A stretch of 64,000 bases of DNA, taken from positions 1 through 64,000 of the forward strand of contig JAUMSH010000086.1 of the NCBI GenBank assembly GCA_031292915.1. Reading direction: 5' to 3'. This document shows positions 52,202 through 59,614 of the stretch, piece after piece. The stretch's first letter is position 1. The number at the start of each line of letters is the position of its first letter. Position numbers and translations under genes: made by a program. Source of the stretch: Collinsella sp. (GTDB lineage: Bacteria > Actinomycetota > Coriobacteriia > Coriobacteriales > Coriobacteriaceae). A model generated the notes under the pieces. That model did not search any database, was not told where the DNA came from, and saw only the letters and a list, made by a program, of their open reading frames with translations.

Positions 52202-53478
52202 CGGGCGCCGCCTTCCCCACCTGCACCACGCGCGCTGACGAGGAACACGGGGTTTTGCGCCTTCATAAGATGGTGCGAGCCTACAGCCTCGGCGCGGGCG
52301 GCCGACACCTGGCACGCCTCGAACCCCTTAAAGCGCGAACCCGAGAGGAGCGCGCACGCCTCGGTGAGCGTCTCAACGGTGACGCATGGCACGCACAGGC
52401 GAACCTGCGAGTTCTTCTCGAGCGCCGCCTCCACGATAGAGGGAAGCTCGCCCGCGCTCCCGCCGACGAACACGGCGTCGGGGACGGGCAGTTTCGCGAG
52501 CGCTTCGGGGGCGACACCGGGGACCGCATGCACGTTGCCGCACCCGAATGCATCCGCGTTCTCTCGGATGAGCCGCACGCCGGCCGCGTTGCGCTCGACC
52601 GCCCATACCGACCCCGCTCGCGCGACGAGCGCCGCCTCGATCGATACGCTCCCCGTGCCGGCGCCGATGTCCCACACGGTGTCGGTCGCGGTAAGGCGCA
52701 GCTTCGCGAGCGCGACGGCGCGCACCTCCTGCTTGGTCATGGGAACGTCGCCGCGGATGAAGAGCTCGTCGGGAATGCCCGAGGAAGCGTACGGCCAGCG
52801 GGAGCTCGCGGCGCGAGATGCGTTAGAGCCCACAGGCGACCCGGCGCCGCCTGCGAACTCGATAAGCATCACGTTCAAGTCATCGAACGTCTGACCTGCT
52901 ATTTCACTTGCGGTCGCACAGGTGATGCGCTCGTCGGGGTACGACAGGCGCTCGGCCACCGTCACGCGCGCGTCCCCGAAGCCCGCCTGCACAAGCTCGC
53001 CCGAAAGCCGCGAGGGGTCTTCCCCGCCCGACGTGGCGAGGAAAAGCTCACCTGCGCGCTCGGCCTCGGCCACGATGTCGCACGCCACGCCGTGAGCGCT
53101 CGCGAAGCGCCAATTCTGCCATGGACGCGCGAGGCGCGCGGCGAGATACGATGCTGAGCTTATGCCGGGAATGACGCGCACGGCCACCTGCGCGTCGCCG
53201 GAGAGCGCCTCCACCAGGCGGCGCGCGCCGCTGAACAGCCCAACATCGCCCGTCATCACGACCACGGCGCGCTGCCACGACGCCGCATCGGTGAGCGCGG
53301 CGACGATGTCCGCCGTCTTCACGAGCTCGCATCTCACCACGTCGGGCGGCACGTCGATGCCGACAAGCGCGCGATGAGCGCCGATGACCACGTCGGCGAT
53401 GTCGATCGCGTCGAGCGCCGCGCGCGAGAGCAAGTCGGGGTTTCCGGGCCCCGCCCCGATGATCGTTACCTTTCGCAT
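52198..53478 (-). CDS. cbiET: Bifunctional CbiE-CbiT: precorrin-6B C5/C15-methyltransferase and C12-decarboxylase
   Basis: The ~426-residue protein fuses the tetrapyrrole methylase CbiE (about 1-200, VTIIGAGPGNPDLLSRAALD, VVMTGDVGLFSGARRL, VIPGISSASYLAARL) and the class I methyltransferase CbiT (about 230-400, DIGAGTGSVSIEAAL). This fusion equals CobL. ATG 53478 (GGGAG 5 bases upstream) overlaps the end of cobJ by 13 bases. Between the halves lies a short linker, GIPDELFIRGDVPMTKQEVRA, which is the normal CbiT entry. Confidence 0.92.
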   Translation of the reverse strand: MRKVTIIGAGPGNPDLLSRAALDAIDIADVVIGAHRALVGIDVPPDVVRCELVKTADIVAALTDAASWQRAVVVMTGDVGLFSGARRLVEALSGDAQVAVRVIPGISSASYLAARLARPWQNWRFASAHGVACDIVAEAERAGELFLATSGGEDPSRLSGELVQAGFGDARVTVAERLSYPDERITCATASEIAGQTFDDLNVMLIEFAGGAGSPVGSNASRAASSRWPYASSGIPDELFIRGDVPMTKQEVRAVALAKLRLTATDTVWDIGAGTGSVSIEAALVARAGSVWAVERNAAGVRLIRENADAFGCGNVHAVPGVAPEALAKLPVPDAVFVGGSAGELPSIVEAALEKNSQVRLCVPCVTVETLTEACALLSGSRFKGFEACQVSAARAEAVGSHHLMKAQNPVFLVSARGAGGEGGAR

Positions 53479-54209
53479 GGAATCTCCCGATACCCGCGCG
53501 GCGTAACCATACGGCCGCCCACGAGCTTCGTGTCCGCGTTGCCGACGAACACGGTGGTGAACATGTCGGCGTCGATCTCTTCCAGCTCGGAGAGCCTGCA
53601 CATGCCCGACTGCTGCCCCTCGCGCCCGATGTTGCGTACCCAGCCGCAGAGCGTGTCGGGGGCCTTCCATTCGAGCATAATCTTCGCCGCGCGTGAGAGC
53701 CTGTCGGCGCGCTTTCTGCTGTGCGGGTTGTACAAACAGATGCAGAAGTCGGCGCTCGCCACGGCGGCGAGCCTGCGCTCGATGACCTCCCACGGTGTGA
53801 GCAGGTCGGAGAGCGACACGACCGCGAAGTCGTGGGCAAGCGGGGCGCCGAGCACCGCCGACCCGCTCTGAGCCGCGGTGGCCCCGGCGATAACTTCCAC
53901 GTCTACATCGGGGTAGTCCTCCGCAAGCTCCAGCACGGGGCTCGCCATGCCGTACACGCCCGCGTCACCGCTGCACACGAGCGCCACGGCTTCTCCGCTC
54001 TGCGCGCGCGAAAGCGCCAGGCGGCACCGTTCGACCTCGTGCATCATCGGCGTCGCGAGATGCGCCGCGTCGGGCACGGCGGCGAGCGCGAGCTCCACGT
54101 ATTTCGTGTACCCCACAACGATGTCGGCCGCCTCGAGCGCGCGCCGGGCCGCAATCGTCATGCCATCGGGGCCGCCCGGGCCGATCCCCACCACGAAGAG
54201 CTTTCCCAT
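53466..54209 (-). CDS. cobJ: Precorrin-3B C17-methyltransferase
   Basis: The ~247-residue SAM-dependent methylase (CobJ/CbiH) carries out ring contraction with C17 methylation. It has VVGIGPGGPDGMTIAARRAL at the start, VCSGDAGVYGMASPV, VIAGATAAQSGSAVLGAPLAHDF and CLYNPHSRKRADRLSRA. ATG 54209 has AAGGAG 5 bases upstream and shares one base with the cbiG stop; a GTG just before is too close to the ribosome site. Confidence 0.94.
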   Translation of the reverse strand: MGKLFVVGIGPGGPDGMTIAARRALEAADIVVGYTKYVELALAAVPDAAHLATPMMHEVERCRLALSRAQSGEAVALVCSGDAGVYGMASPVLELAEDYPDVDVEVIAGATAAQSGSAVLGAPLAHDFAVVSLSDLLTPWEVIERRLAAVASADFCICLYNPHSRKRADRLSRAAKIMLEWKAPDTLCGWVRNIGREGQQSGMCRLSELEEIDADMFTTVFVGNADTKLVGGRMVTPRGYREIPCER

Positions 54210-55342
54210 CACCGCTCCTTAAACGAAAGTTCGATAGTTACCTTGGAAAACGCGACGGTCACGCCGCCGTGAGCGAGCTTCGGGAAGATAAGTTTGCCCC
54301 CGTCCGCGAGTGCCGCGCGCTCGCACACGTTGTCGACCCCAACCGTCGCGCGCACGAAATCAGATGGCGAAACGCTGCCTTCGACCTGCGACAACTCCTC
54401 TGCGGAATACGTCGCAAGCGGGATATTGCGCGCGCGGCAGAAGGCGAGCAGACCCTCCTCGTGCGCCTTCACGTCGATCGTCGCCGCCTCGCGCACGGCC
54501 AAAGGCGAGATACCCGCCTGCCCGCACGCGAGAAGAAACGCCTCCTCGATCGCTTCGGCGCACGCACCGCGACGGCACCCTATGCCCGCAACGATGCAGG
54601 GCACGACAAGGCGAAGCGGCTCGGGCGCAGGCGCCTGCGCCCGCACGCCGGCCGGCTTCCCCGTCTCACCGACGGGCACGACCTCGCCTGTTGTCTCCGC
54701 CGCGCGAACGGACGCACCTGCATTCGCGCCAGCGAACGGCGACACGACGATATCGGCCAGAGCGCGGTCGGACGCAATGTCAACCCCCTCAGGCAGCTGT
54801 CCCGAAATCGGCATGTCGGAATAGAGCGTCACGCGCCCGCCCGAAAGCAGCCGCGCCGACACTCGCTTGATGGCCTCGGGATTCGAAACGGCGAGCCCCG
54901 CACAGCGCGCCCACGTATCCACCGCCCACACGCCGCGGACGTCGGTCGCCGTGGTGATGACGGGGATGGCCCCTGCCGCGCGTGCCACAGTTTGCGCAAG
55001 GTCGTTCGCACCGCCCAAATGCCCCGACAAAAGCGGGACGGCAAAGCGCCCCGCCTCGTCGATCACCACAACCGCAGAATCGGTTGCCTTCGAGGCGACA
55101 TGCGGCGCGATCGCCCGCACGGCGATGCCCGCCGCGCCCACGAACAGAAGCGCGTCCGACGCTTCCCACGCGAGCGCCGTCCATGTGCGCAGGTCGGCCT
55201 TCCCCTCGCCGAACCCGCGCGAAACGGAAACGTCCCAGCCAGGGTCATCTTCACCTGTCTGCGCGCAATCGGAAAGCGCGCGTGCGGTGCGCTGCGCCAA
55301 CGCATACCCCCTCTCAGTGAACGCTATGCAGGAAATCCTCAT
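54209..55342 (-). CDS. cbiG: Cobalt-precorrin-5A hydrolase
   Basis: The 377-residue CbiG opens the delta-lactone of cobalt-precorrin-5A, releasing acetaldehyde, a step unique to the anaerobic route. It has an N-terminal domain (ALLFVGAAGIAVRAIAPHV near 65, PLLSGHLGGANDLAQTVA) and a C-terminal domain (CIVAGIGCRRGACAEAIEEAF near 250, TIDVKAHEEGLLAFC). An Ala/Pro-rich linker joins them. ATG 55342 directly follows the truncated cobI stop. Confidence 0.93.
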   Translation of the reverse strand: MRISCIAFTERGYALAQRTARALSDCAQTGEDDPGWDVSVSRGFGEGKADLRTWTALAWEASDALLFVGAAGIAVRAIAPHVASKATDSAVVVIDEAGRFAVPLLSGHLGGANDLAQTVARAAGAIPVITTATDVRGVWAVDTWARCAGLAVSNPEAIKRVSARLLSGGRVTLYSDMPISGQLPEGVDIASDRALADIVVSPFAGANAGASVRAAETTGEVVPVGETGKPAGVRAQAPAPEPLRLVVPCIVAGIGCRRGACAEAIEEAFLLACGQAGISPLAVREAATIDVKAHEEGLLAFCRARNIPLATYSAEELSQVEGSVSPSDFVRATVGVDNVCERAALADGGKLIFPKLAHGGVTVAFSKVTIELSFKER

Positions 55343-55576
55343 CTAGCGCACCACCATCGTTGAGAAGTAGCTGCCCCGATCGGGCACATCGTCGAGCAAG
55401 CGGTACATGCGCTCGCCCGGAAGCCCACAGTCCTCTACGAGCTCGGCACCGTCGAAGGTGCCCTCCTCGCGAAGGATGCGCTTCGTGTCCGCAAGCGAGT
55501 GGCGCGCCTTCATAGCCACCTTCGTCCCTGGCCAGCCGATTGCGCGGCCCACCCCATACAGCGCGCCTTTACTCAT
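55343..55576 (-). pseudogene. cobI: Internally deleted precorrin-2 C20-methyltransferase (cobI)
   Basis: This 77-codon frame starts MSKGALYGVG, the usual CobI/CbiL N-terminus, but the expected VGPGDPEL methylase entry is missing. It then jumps to a C-terminal CobI-like segment, TKVAMKARHSLADTKRI, ELVEDCGLPGERMYRL and SYFSTMVVR. CobI is normally ~230 residues, so ~150 residues including the SAM site are gone, in frame. ATG 55576 overlaps cbiD by 8 bases and the stop abuts cbiG, so operon spacing is preserved. The remainder cannot be an active methylase; a second cobI elsewhere, or loss of de novo synthesis, is implied. Confidence 0.8.
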
Positions 55577-56753
55577 ACGTCGCCCCCAATTCCCCGATAA
55601 CTGCATCGGCGCCCGACGTGCGGAAAAGCTCGCGGCGCTCGGCGTCGAACACGACCGCGGCGATGTCGCATGCGCCCGCCGCGCGGCGGCGCAACCTGTC
55701 CTCGATTGCCGCAGCGAGCGAGGCGCGCGCAGCGTCCCCCACGCCGGCGGCCTCGATTACCTCGAGCGCCACCGTGGTCGTGACGGACGTCATGATCTCG
55801 CGCACGGTCTTCGCACCCGCGCCGGCCATGGCCGCGTGGGCGGCCAGAATCTCCGCGCGGCAGTCGGCGGTACGCGAATGGGTGTCCATGATGCCGCCCG
55901 CGACCTTCACCAACTTGCCGATGTGTCCCACAAGAAGGACATTGGTGAATCCCTCGCGAACGCAGCAATCAATCGCATCGCCCACAAAGTTGGAGATGAA
56001 GACCACCGGCGCACCGTTTAGGTGGAAATGCCCCGAGATGAACTGCCCGCCGTAGTTGCCGGGCGTGAGCACGACTCCGCGCCGCCCCATAGCCGCATGC
56101 TGCCGGATCTCGAGCTCGATGCTGTCGCGCAAGGCAGCGAGACTGCGAGGCTCGACGATGCCCGTCGTGCCCAGGATGGAGATGCCGCCCTCTATCCCCA
56201 GGTGCGGGTTGAAGGTCTTTTCGGCAAGGGAAACGCCCTCGGGTACCGAAATCGTCACAGCAATATTTCCAGAAAAGCCGTGCGCGGCGCACACCTCGCG
56301 CACCGCCGAAGTGATCATCGCGCGCGGCGTCGCGTTGATGGCGGCCGCCCCCACCGGCTGCTCGAGCCCGGGCAACGTCACGCGCCCCACGCCCACGCCG
56401 CCATCGACGGAAACTTCCGATTCGTGCGCGGGCACGCCCTTGCTGCCCGCAGCACCCGTGCCCGACCCCGAATGTTCCACGCGCGCGTACACGAGCACGC
56501 CGTCGGTCACATCGGCATCGTCGCCTGCGTCCTTACGCACGGCGCACTGGGCGCACCCCTCGCCGATGCATGCGTCGACCACGTCCGTCTCGACGGGCAG
56601 CCCGCCGGGGGTGACGATCGACACGAGGCCGACGGGCTTTCGTGACAAGAGCATCTCGCAGGCTGCCTTCGCCGCGAGCGCGGCGCAGCTCCCCGTGGTG
56701 TAGCCGCAGCGCAGGCGGGTCGTCCCGGTATATATGTAGTGCTCGAAGGCCAC
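55569..56753 (-). CDS. cbiD: Cobalt-precorrin-5B C1-methyltransferase
   Basis: The ~394-residue CbiD methylates C1 in the anaerobic pathway. It has LRCGYTTGSCAALAAKAA at the start, FNPHLGIEGGISILGTTGIVEPRS near 200, LTPGNYG and VLLVGHIGKLVKVAGGIMDTHSRTAD near 285, all family marks. GTG 56753 follows the cobM stop by one base, with a weak ribosome site (GGAAGG about 13 bases upstream). Its stop overlaps the truncated cobI. Confidence 0.92.
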   Translation of the reverse strand: MAFEHYIYTGTTRLRCGYTTGSCAALAAKAACEMLLSRKPVGLVSIVTPGGLPVETDVVDACIGEGCAQCAVRKDAGDDADVTDGVLVYARVEHSGSGTGAAGSKGVPAHESEVSVDGGVGVGRVTLPGLEQPVGAAAINATPRAMITSAVREVCAAHGFSGNIAVTISVPEGVSLAEKTFNPHLGIEGGISILGTTGIVEPRSLAALRDSIELEIRQHAAMGRRGVVLTPGNYGGQFISGHFHLNGAPVVFISNFVGDAIDCCVREGFTNVLLVGHIGKLVKVAGGIMDTHSRTADCRAEILAAHAAMAGAGAKTVREIMTSVTTTVALEVIEAAGVGDAARASLAAAIEDRLRRRAAGACDIAAVVFDAERRELFRTSGADAVIGELGATYE

Positions 56754-56754
56754 G

Positions 56755-57546
56755 CTAGCTGCTCGCCTTCCGATACCCCGTGGCAAACGAAGGGTCGTAA
56801 AGCTTGCTGCGCTCGTACGACTCCGCTTGCGCGCCGTCGTGCGCAAGCCCGCCGCGAGCTCCGAGCACGCGGCCCACCACCACGAGCGCCGTGCGGTCGA
56901 TGCCCTCTCGCGCGCCCGCATCGGCGAGCGTGCCCACTGTGCATCGCACCACGCGCTCCTCAGGCCAGGTCGCCTTGTACACGAGCGCCGCCGGCTCGTC
57001 GGAGCTGCGGCCCGCGGCCAAAAGCTCGGCGGAAAGCTCGGCGAGCATACCCGAGCTCAGGAAGATGACCATAGTCGAACCACTTTCCGCCATGGTGCGC
57101 ATGCCCTCGCCCGCGGGCATGGGGGTACGTCCGGAAAGCCGCGTGATCACGACCGACTGGCTGATTCCCGGCAGCGTGTATTCCTGGCGAAGCGCCGCCG
57201 CGGCACCGCAAAAGCTCGACACGCCGGGCACCACCTCGTAGTCCACGCCGCGCGCGTCGAGTGCGTCCATCTGCTCCTGGATGGCGCCGTACAGGGACGG
57301 GTCGCCTGTGTGCAGGCGCACCACTTCCTCGCCCCGCGCATCCGCCGCGCACATCACGTCGAGCACTTCCTCCAAGGTCATGTGCGCGCTGTCGTAGACG
57401 ATGCAGGATTCCTTGCACTCAGCGAGCAGCTCAGGGTTCACAAGGCTTCCCGCCCAAACGACCACGTCGGCTGCGCGCAGAAGGCGCGCCCCGCGCAGCG
57501 TGATAAGGTCGGCGGCGCCCGAGCCTGCGCCAACGATATGAATCAT
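56755..57546 (-). CDS. cobM: Precorrin-4 C11-methyltransferase
   Basis: The ~263-residue CobM/CbiF tetrapyrrole methylase has IHIVGAGSGAADLITLRGARLL at its start, VVWAGSLVNPELL, HTGDPSLYGAIQEQMDAL, VVPGVSSFCGAAAAL and TRLSGRTPMP. It is the first gene of the 17-gene leftward cobalamin operon. ATG 57546 has GGGAAGG about 6 bases upstream; an upstream extension of the frame reaches into the promoter region and is rejected. Confidence 0.94.
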   Translation of the reverse strand: MIHIVGAGSGAADLITLRGARLLRAADVVVWAGSLVNPELLAECKESCIVYDSAHMTLEEVLDVMCAADARGEEVVRLHTGDPSLYGAIQEQMDALDARGVDYEVVPGVSSFCGAAAALRQEYTLPGISQSVVITRLSGRTPMPAGEGMRTMAESGSTMVIFLSSGMLAELSAELLAAGRSSDEPAALVYKATWPEERVVRCTVGTLADAGAREGIDRTALVVVGRVLGARGGLAHDGAQAESYERSKLYDPSFATGYRKASS

Positions 57547-57677
57547 CCGAGCCTTCCCTTCCCGTTTCCCATCGCAACCGTTTACGCCGCCATTCGCGCA
57601 GCGGGCAAAACACGGCGCCTGCGGCGGCAATCGGCGCAAATACGCAGGCAGGAGGCGCAATGCCGCCCGCCCTGGCT
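57547..57677 (-). other. Leader of the leftward cobalamin synthesis operon
   Basis: No gene, hairpin-terminator or riboswitch is visible on the minus strand between the putative promoter and cobM. The minus strand reads TATGAT at 57707-57702, overlapping the -10 of the divergent promoter, so the two operons may share a back-to-back promoter. No good -35 was found for the leftward side. Confidence 0.35.
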
Positions 57678-57706
57678 TTGACACGTTCACAAGTGCCCAC
57701 TATCAT
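57678..57706 (+). promoter_or_regulatory. Promoter of the riboswitch-controlled cbiK/uptake operon
   Basis: A perfect TTGACA (57678-57683) is followed after exactly 17 bases by TATCAT (57701-57706). Transcription would begin near 57713, about 30 bases before the riboswitch fold. Confidence 0.85.
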
Positions 57707-57742
57707 AGTAAAAGATTCGGCAACGAGCATATGACAATCGGA

Positions 57743-57888
57743 TAAAAGGAAATGACCGGCGCGGCGCCCGCACAGCCCGCGCTGGCTTGCGGAGGGAACC
57801 AGGTGGGAATCCTGGGCAAGGGACATTACTGTATAGGACGCGCGGGCGAACCGCCTCGCGCCCCAAGCCAGACTGCTTCGCCTTTTCC
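57743..57888 (+). promoter_or_regulatory. Cobalamin riboswitch
   Basis: The core reads GAGGGAACCAGGTGGGAATC, then CTGGGCAAGGGACATTACTG (57792-57831). This matches the conserved GGGAA, GGTG-AATCC and ACTGT blocks of the cobalamin riboswitch. The B12 box AAGCCAGACTGC follows (57865-57876), and AAAAGG (57744-57749) can pair with CCTTTT (57881-57886) as closing helix. The peripheral helices are short, as in compact variants. A weak CCCCGAGGGG hairpin with a T-rich tail (57923-57945) could be the expression platform. It should repress the downstream operon when adenosyl- or methylcobalamin is plentiful. Confidence 0.88.
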
Positions 57889-58004
57889 TCACGGCATCGC
57901 CGTGGCGTTAGCTCCTTGTGAGCCCCGAGGGGTGCGCTTTTCTTTCGCTTGTGCCGACAAGCAACTGTCGCCGGGGGACCGGCAAACCGAGGAAAGGAAA
58001 AACC

Positions 58005-58931
58005 ATGTCCGACCAGATGTCACGCCGCGGCTTCATGGGCGCCGCAGCAACCGGAGCCGTCGCGCTCGCCGGAGTCGCACTCGCGGGCTGCTCCAACACC
58101 TCCGCGAGTTCCGAGAAATCGAGCGAAAAGGAGAAGGCCGTGAAGCCGGTCATCCTCGTCACGAGCTTCGGCACGAGCTACAACGACTCGCGCCACATCA
58201 CCATCGGCGCCATCGAAGACGCTATCCGCGAGAAGTACTGGCAGGACTACGACATCCGCCGCGCCTTCACCGCGCAGATCATCATCGATAAGCTGAAGAA
58301 GCGCGACGGCATCACGATCGACAACATGACCGAGGCGCTCGACCGCTGCGTGGAAGACGGCGTGAAGGAAATCGTCGTGCAGCCGACGCATCTCATGGGT
58401 GGCCTGGAATACACCGACGTGAAAGACGAGCTCGACAAGTACGCCGACAAGTTCGACAAAATCTCGCTCGGCGACCCGCTGCTCACCTCCGACGACGACT
58501 ACAAGAAGGTGGCCGCAGCCATTAAGGAGAACATGGCGTCCTTCGACGACGGCAAGACGGCGCTGTGCCTCATGGGCCACGGCACCGAAGCCGATTCCAA
58601 CGCCGACTATGCCAAGATGCAGGAAGTGTTTAAGAACGAGGGCTTGACGCAGTTCTTCGTCGGCACCGTCGAGGCTGAACCGACCTGCGAGGATGTTATC
58701 GCCGCCGCGAGCGCCGCAGGCTACAAGAAGGCCGTGCTCGCGCCGTTCATGGTGGTCGCGGGCGACCACGCGAATAACGACATGGCAGACGAGACCGACC
58801 CCGACAGCTGGGCTGCGAAGTTCGTGGCCGCCGGCTTCGAAGTGACGTGCCTGCTCCAGGGTCTGGGACAGAACGTCGCGGTCGACGACATCTACGTCTC
58901 GCACGTGGACGACGCCATCGCCAAGCTGTAA
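58005..58931 (+). CDS. cbiK: Exported lipoprotein sirohydrochlorin cobaltochelatase
   Basis: The ~308-residue CbiK inserts Co2+ into sirohydrochlorin. The first ~30 residues form a twin-arginine-like signal (SRRGFMGAAATGAVALAG) ending in a lipobox LAGC, so the mature protein should be lipid-anchored outside the membrane. The chelatase domain starts at KPVILVTSFGTSYNDSRH, with the metal-site His in QPTHLMGGLEY and LMGHGTEADSNADYA, and GDHANNDM. ATG 58005 has GGAAAGGA just upstream. Desulfovibrio has a periplasmic CbiK; here the export and the adjacent uptake genes suggest a role in cobalt or tetrapyrrole handling outside the cell. Confidence 0.9.
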   Translation: MSDQMSRRGFMGAAATGAVALAGVALAGCSNTSASSEKSSEKEKAVKPVILVTSFGTSYNDSRHITIGAIEDAIREKYWQDYDIRRAFTAQIIIDKLKKRDGITIDNMTEALDRCVEDGVKEIVVQPTHLMGGLEYTDVKDELDKYADKFDKISLGDPLLTSDDDYKKVAAAIKENMASFDDGKTALCLMGHGTEADSNADYAKMQEVFKNEGLTQFFVGTVEAEPTCEDVIAAASAAGYKKAVLAPFMVVAGDHANNDMADETDPDSWAAKFVAAGFEVTCLLQGLGQNVAVDDIYVSHVDDAIAKL

Positions 58932-59076
58932 ACTCGCCGCGCACGGGGGCGCCGGTCGCGTCCCCGTGCAACGGGCATGCGCCTTCCCCGACTGACGGCG
59001 CATGCCCGTTGCATTCGCATCCCGCCCGCCCACCGCACGGCGCGGGCGGTCGAAGCGATTGAAAGGAACCCCCTCC

Positions 59077-59610
59077 ATGTTGAAGAAAACCCTCGCCTTC
59101 GCCCTGTCAGCGGCGCTTTTCGCGTTCTCGCTCGCCGGCTGCGGCGGAAATTCAATCGACAGCGCAAAGGCAAGCGATGCCGATTCCCAGGAAAAGACCG
59201 AACAGGCGGCCGATGCGCCCGAGGGCGCAAGCGCTGCCCCCATCACCGCCGACAAGGTGGCCGACGGCACCTATCCGATCACCGTAGATTCCAGCTCGAA
59301 CATGTTCAGGATTGTGGACGCCCAGCTCATCGTGGAAAACGGCTCCATGCACTGCGTGATGACGCTTTCCGGCACGGGCTACGGCAAGCTCTTCATGGGC
59401 ACGGGCGACGAGGCTGCCGCCGCGAGCGAGGCCGACTTCATCCCCTATGTGGAAAACGCGGAAGGCAAGTACACCTACGACGTGCCCGTTGAAGCGCTCG
59501 ACGAGGACACCGCCTGCGCCGCGTGGAGTATTAGAAAAGAGCGGTGGTACGACCGCACGCTCGTGTTCGAATCCGCCGGCGTCGATCTGCGCGCCGACGC
59601 ACTGAAGTAA
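59077..59610 (+). CDS. Small lipoprotein of corrinoid/metal uptake operon
   Basis: The ~177-residue protein has a lipoprotein signal (MLKKTLAFALSAALFAFSLAGC). After a Glu/Ala linker comes one beta-rich domain with DGTYPITVDSSSNMFRIVDA, LSGTGYGKLFMGTGDEA and DTACAAWSIRKERWYDRTL. I recognise this domain type from extracellular proteins of anaerobic Gram-positives, often beside iron or corrinoid transporters, but cannot name a family with certainty; a NEAT-like beta sandwich is possible. It lies between cbiK and the binding protein, so it may pass the ligand to the transporter. Confidence 0.6.
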   Translation: MLKKTLAFALSAALFAFSLAGCGGNSIDSAKASDADSQEKTEQAADAPEGASAAPITADKVADGTYPITVDSSSNMFRIVDAQLIVENGSMHCVMTLSGTGYGKLFMGTGDEAAAASEADFIPYVENAEGKYTYDVPVEALDEDTACAAWSIRKERWYDRTLVFESAGVDLRADALK

Positions 59611-59614
59611 CGCC

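Noticed and set aside
57547..57740. Second cobalamin riboswitch for the leftward operon
   Set aside because: No B12 box or GGTG-AATCC core on the minus strand.
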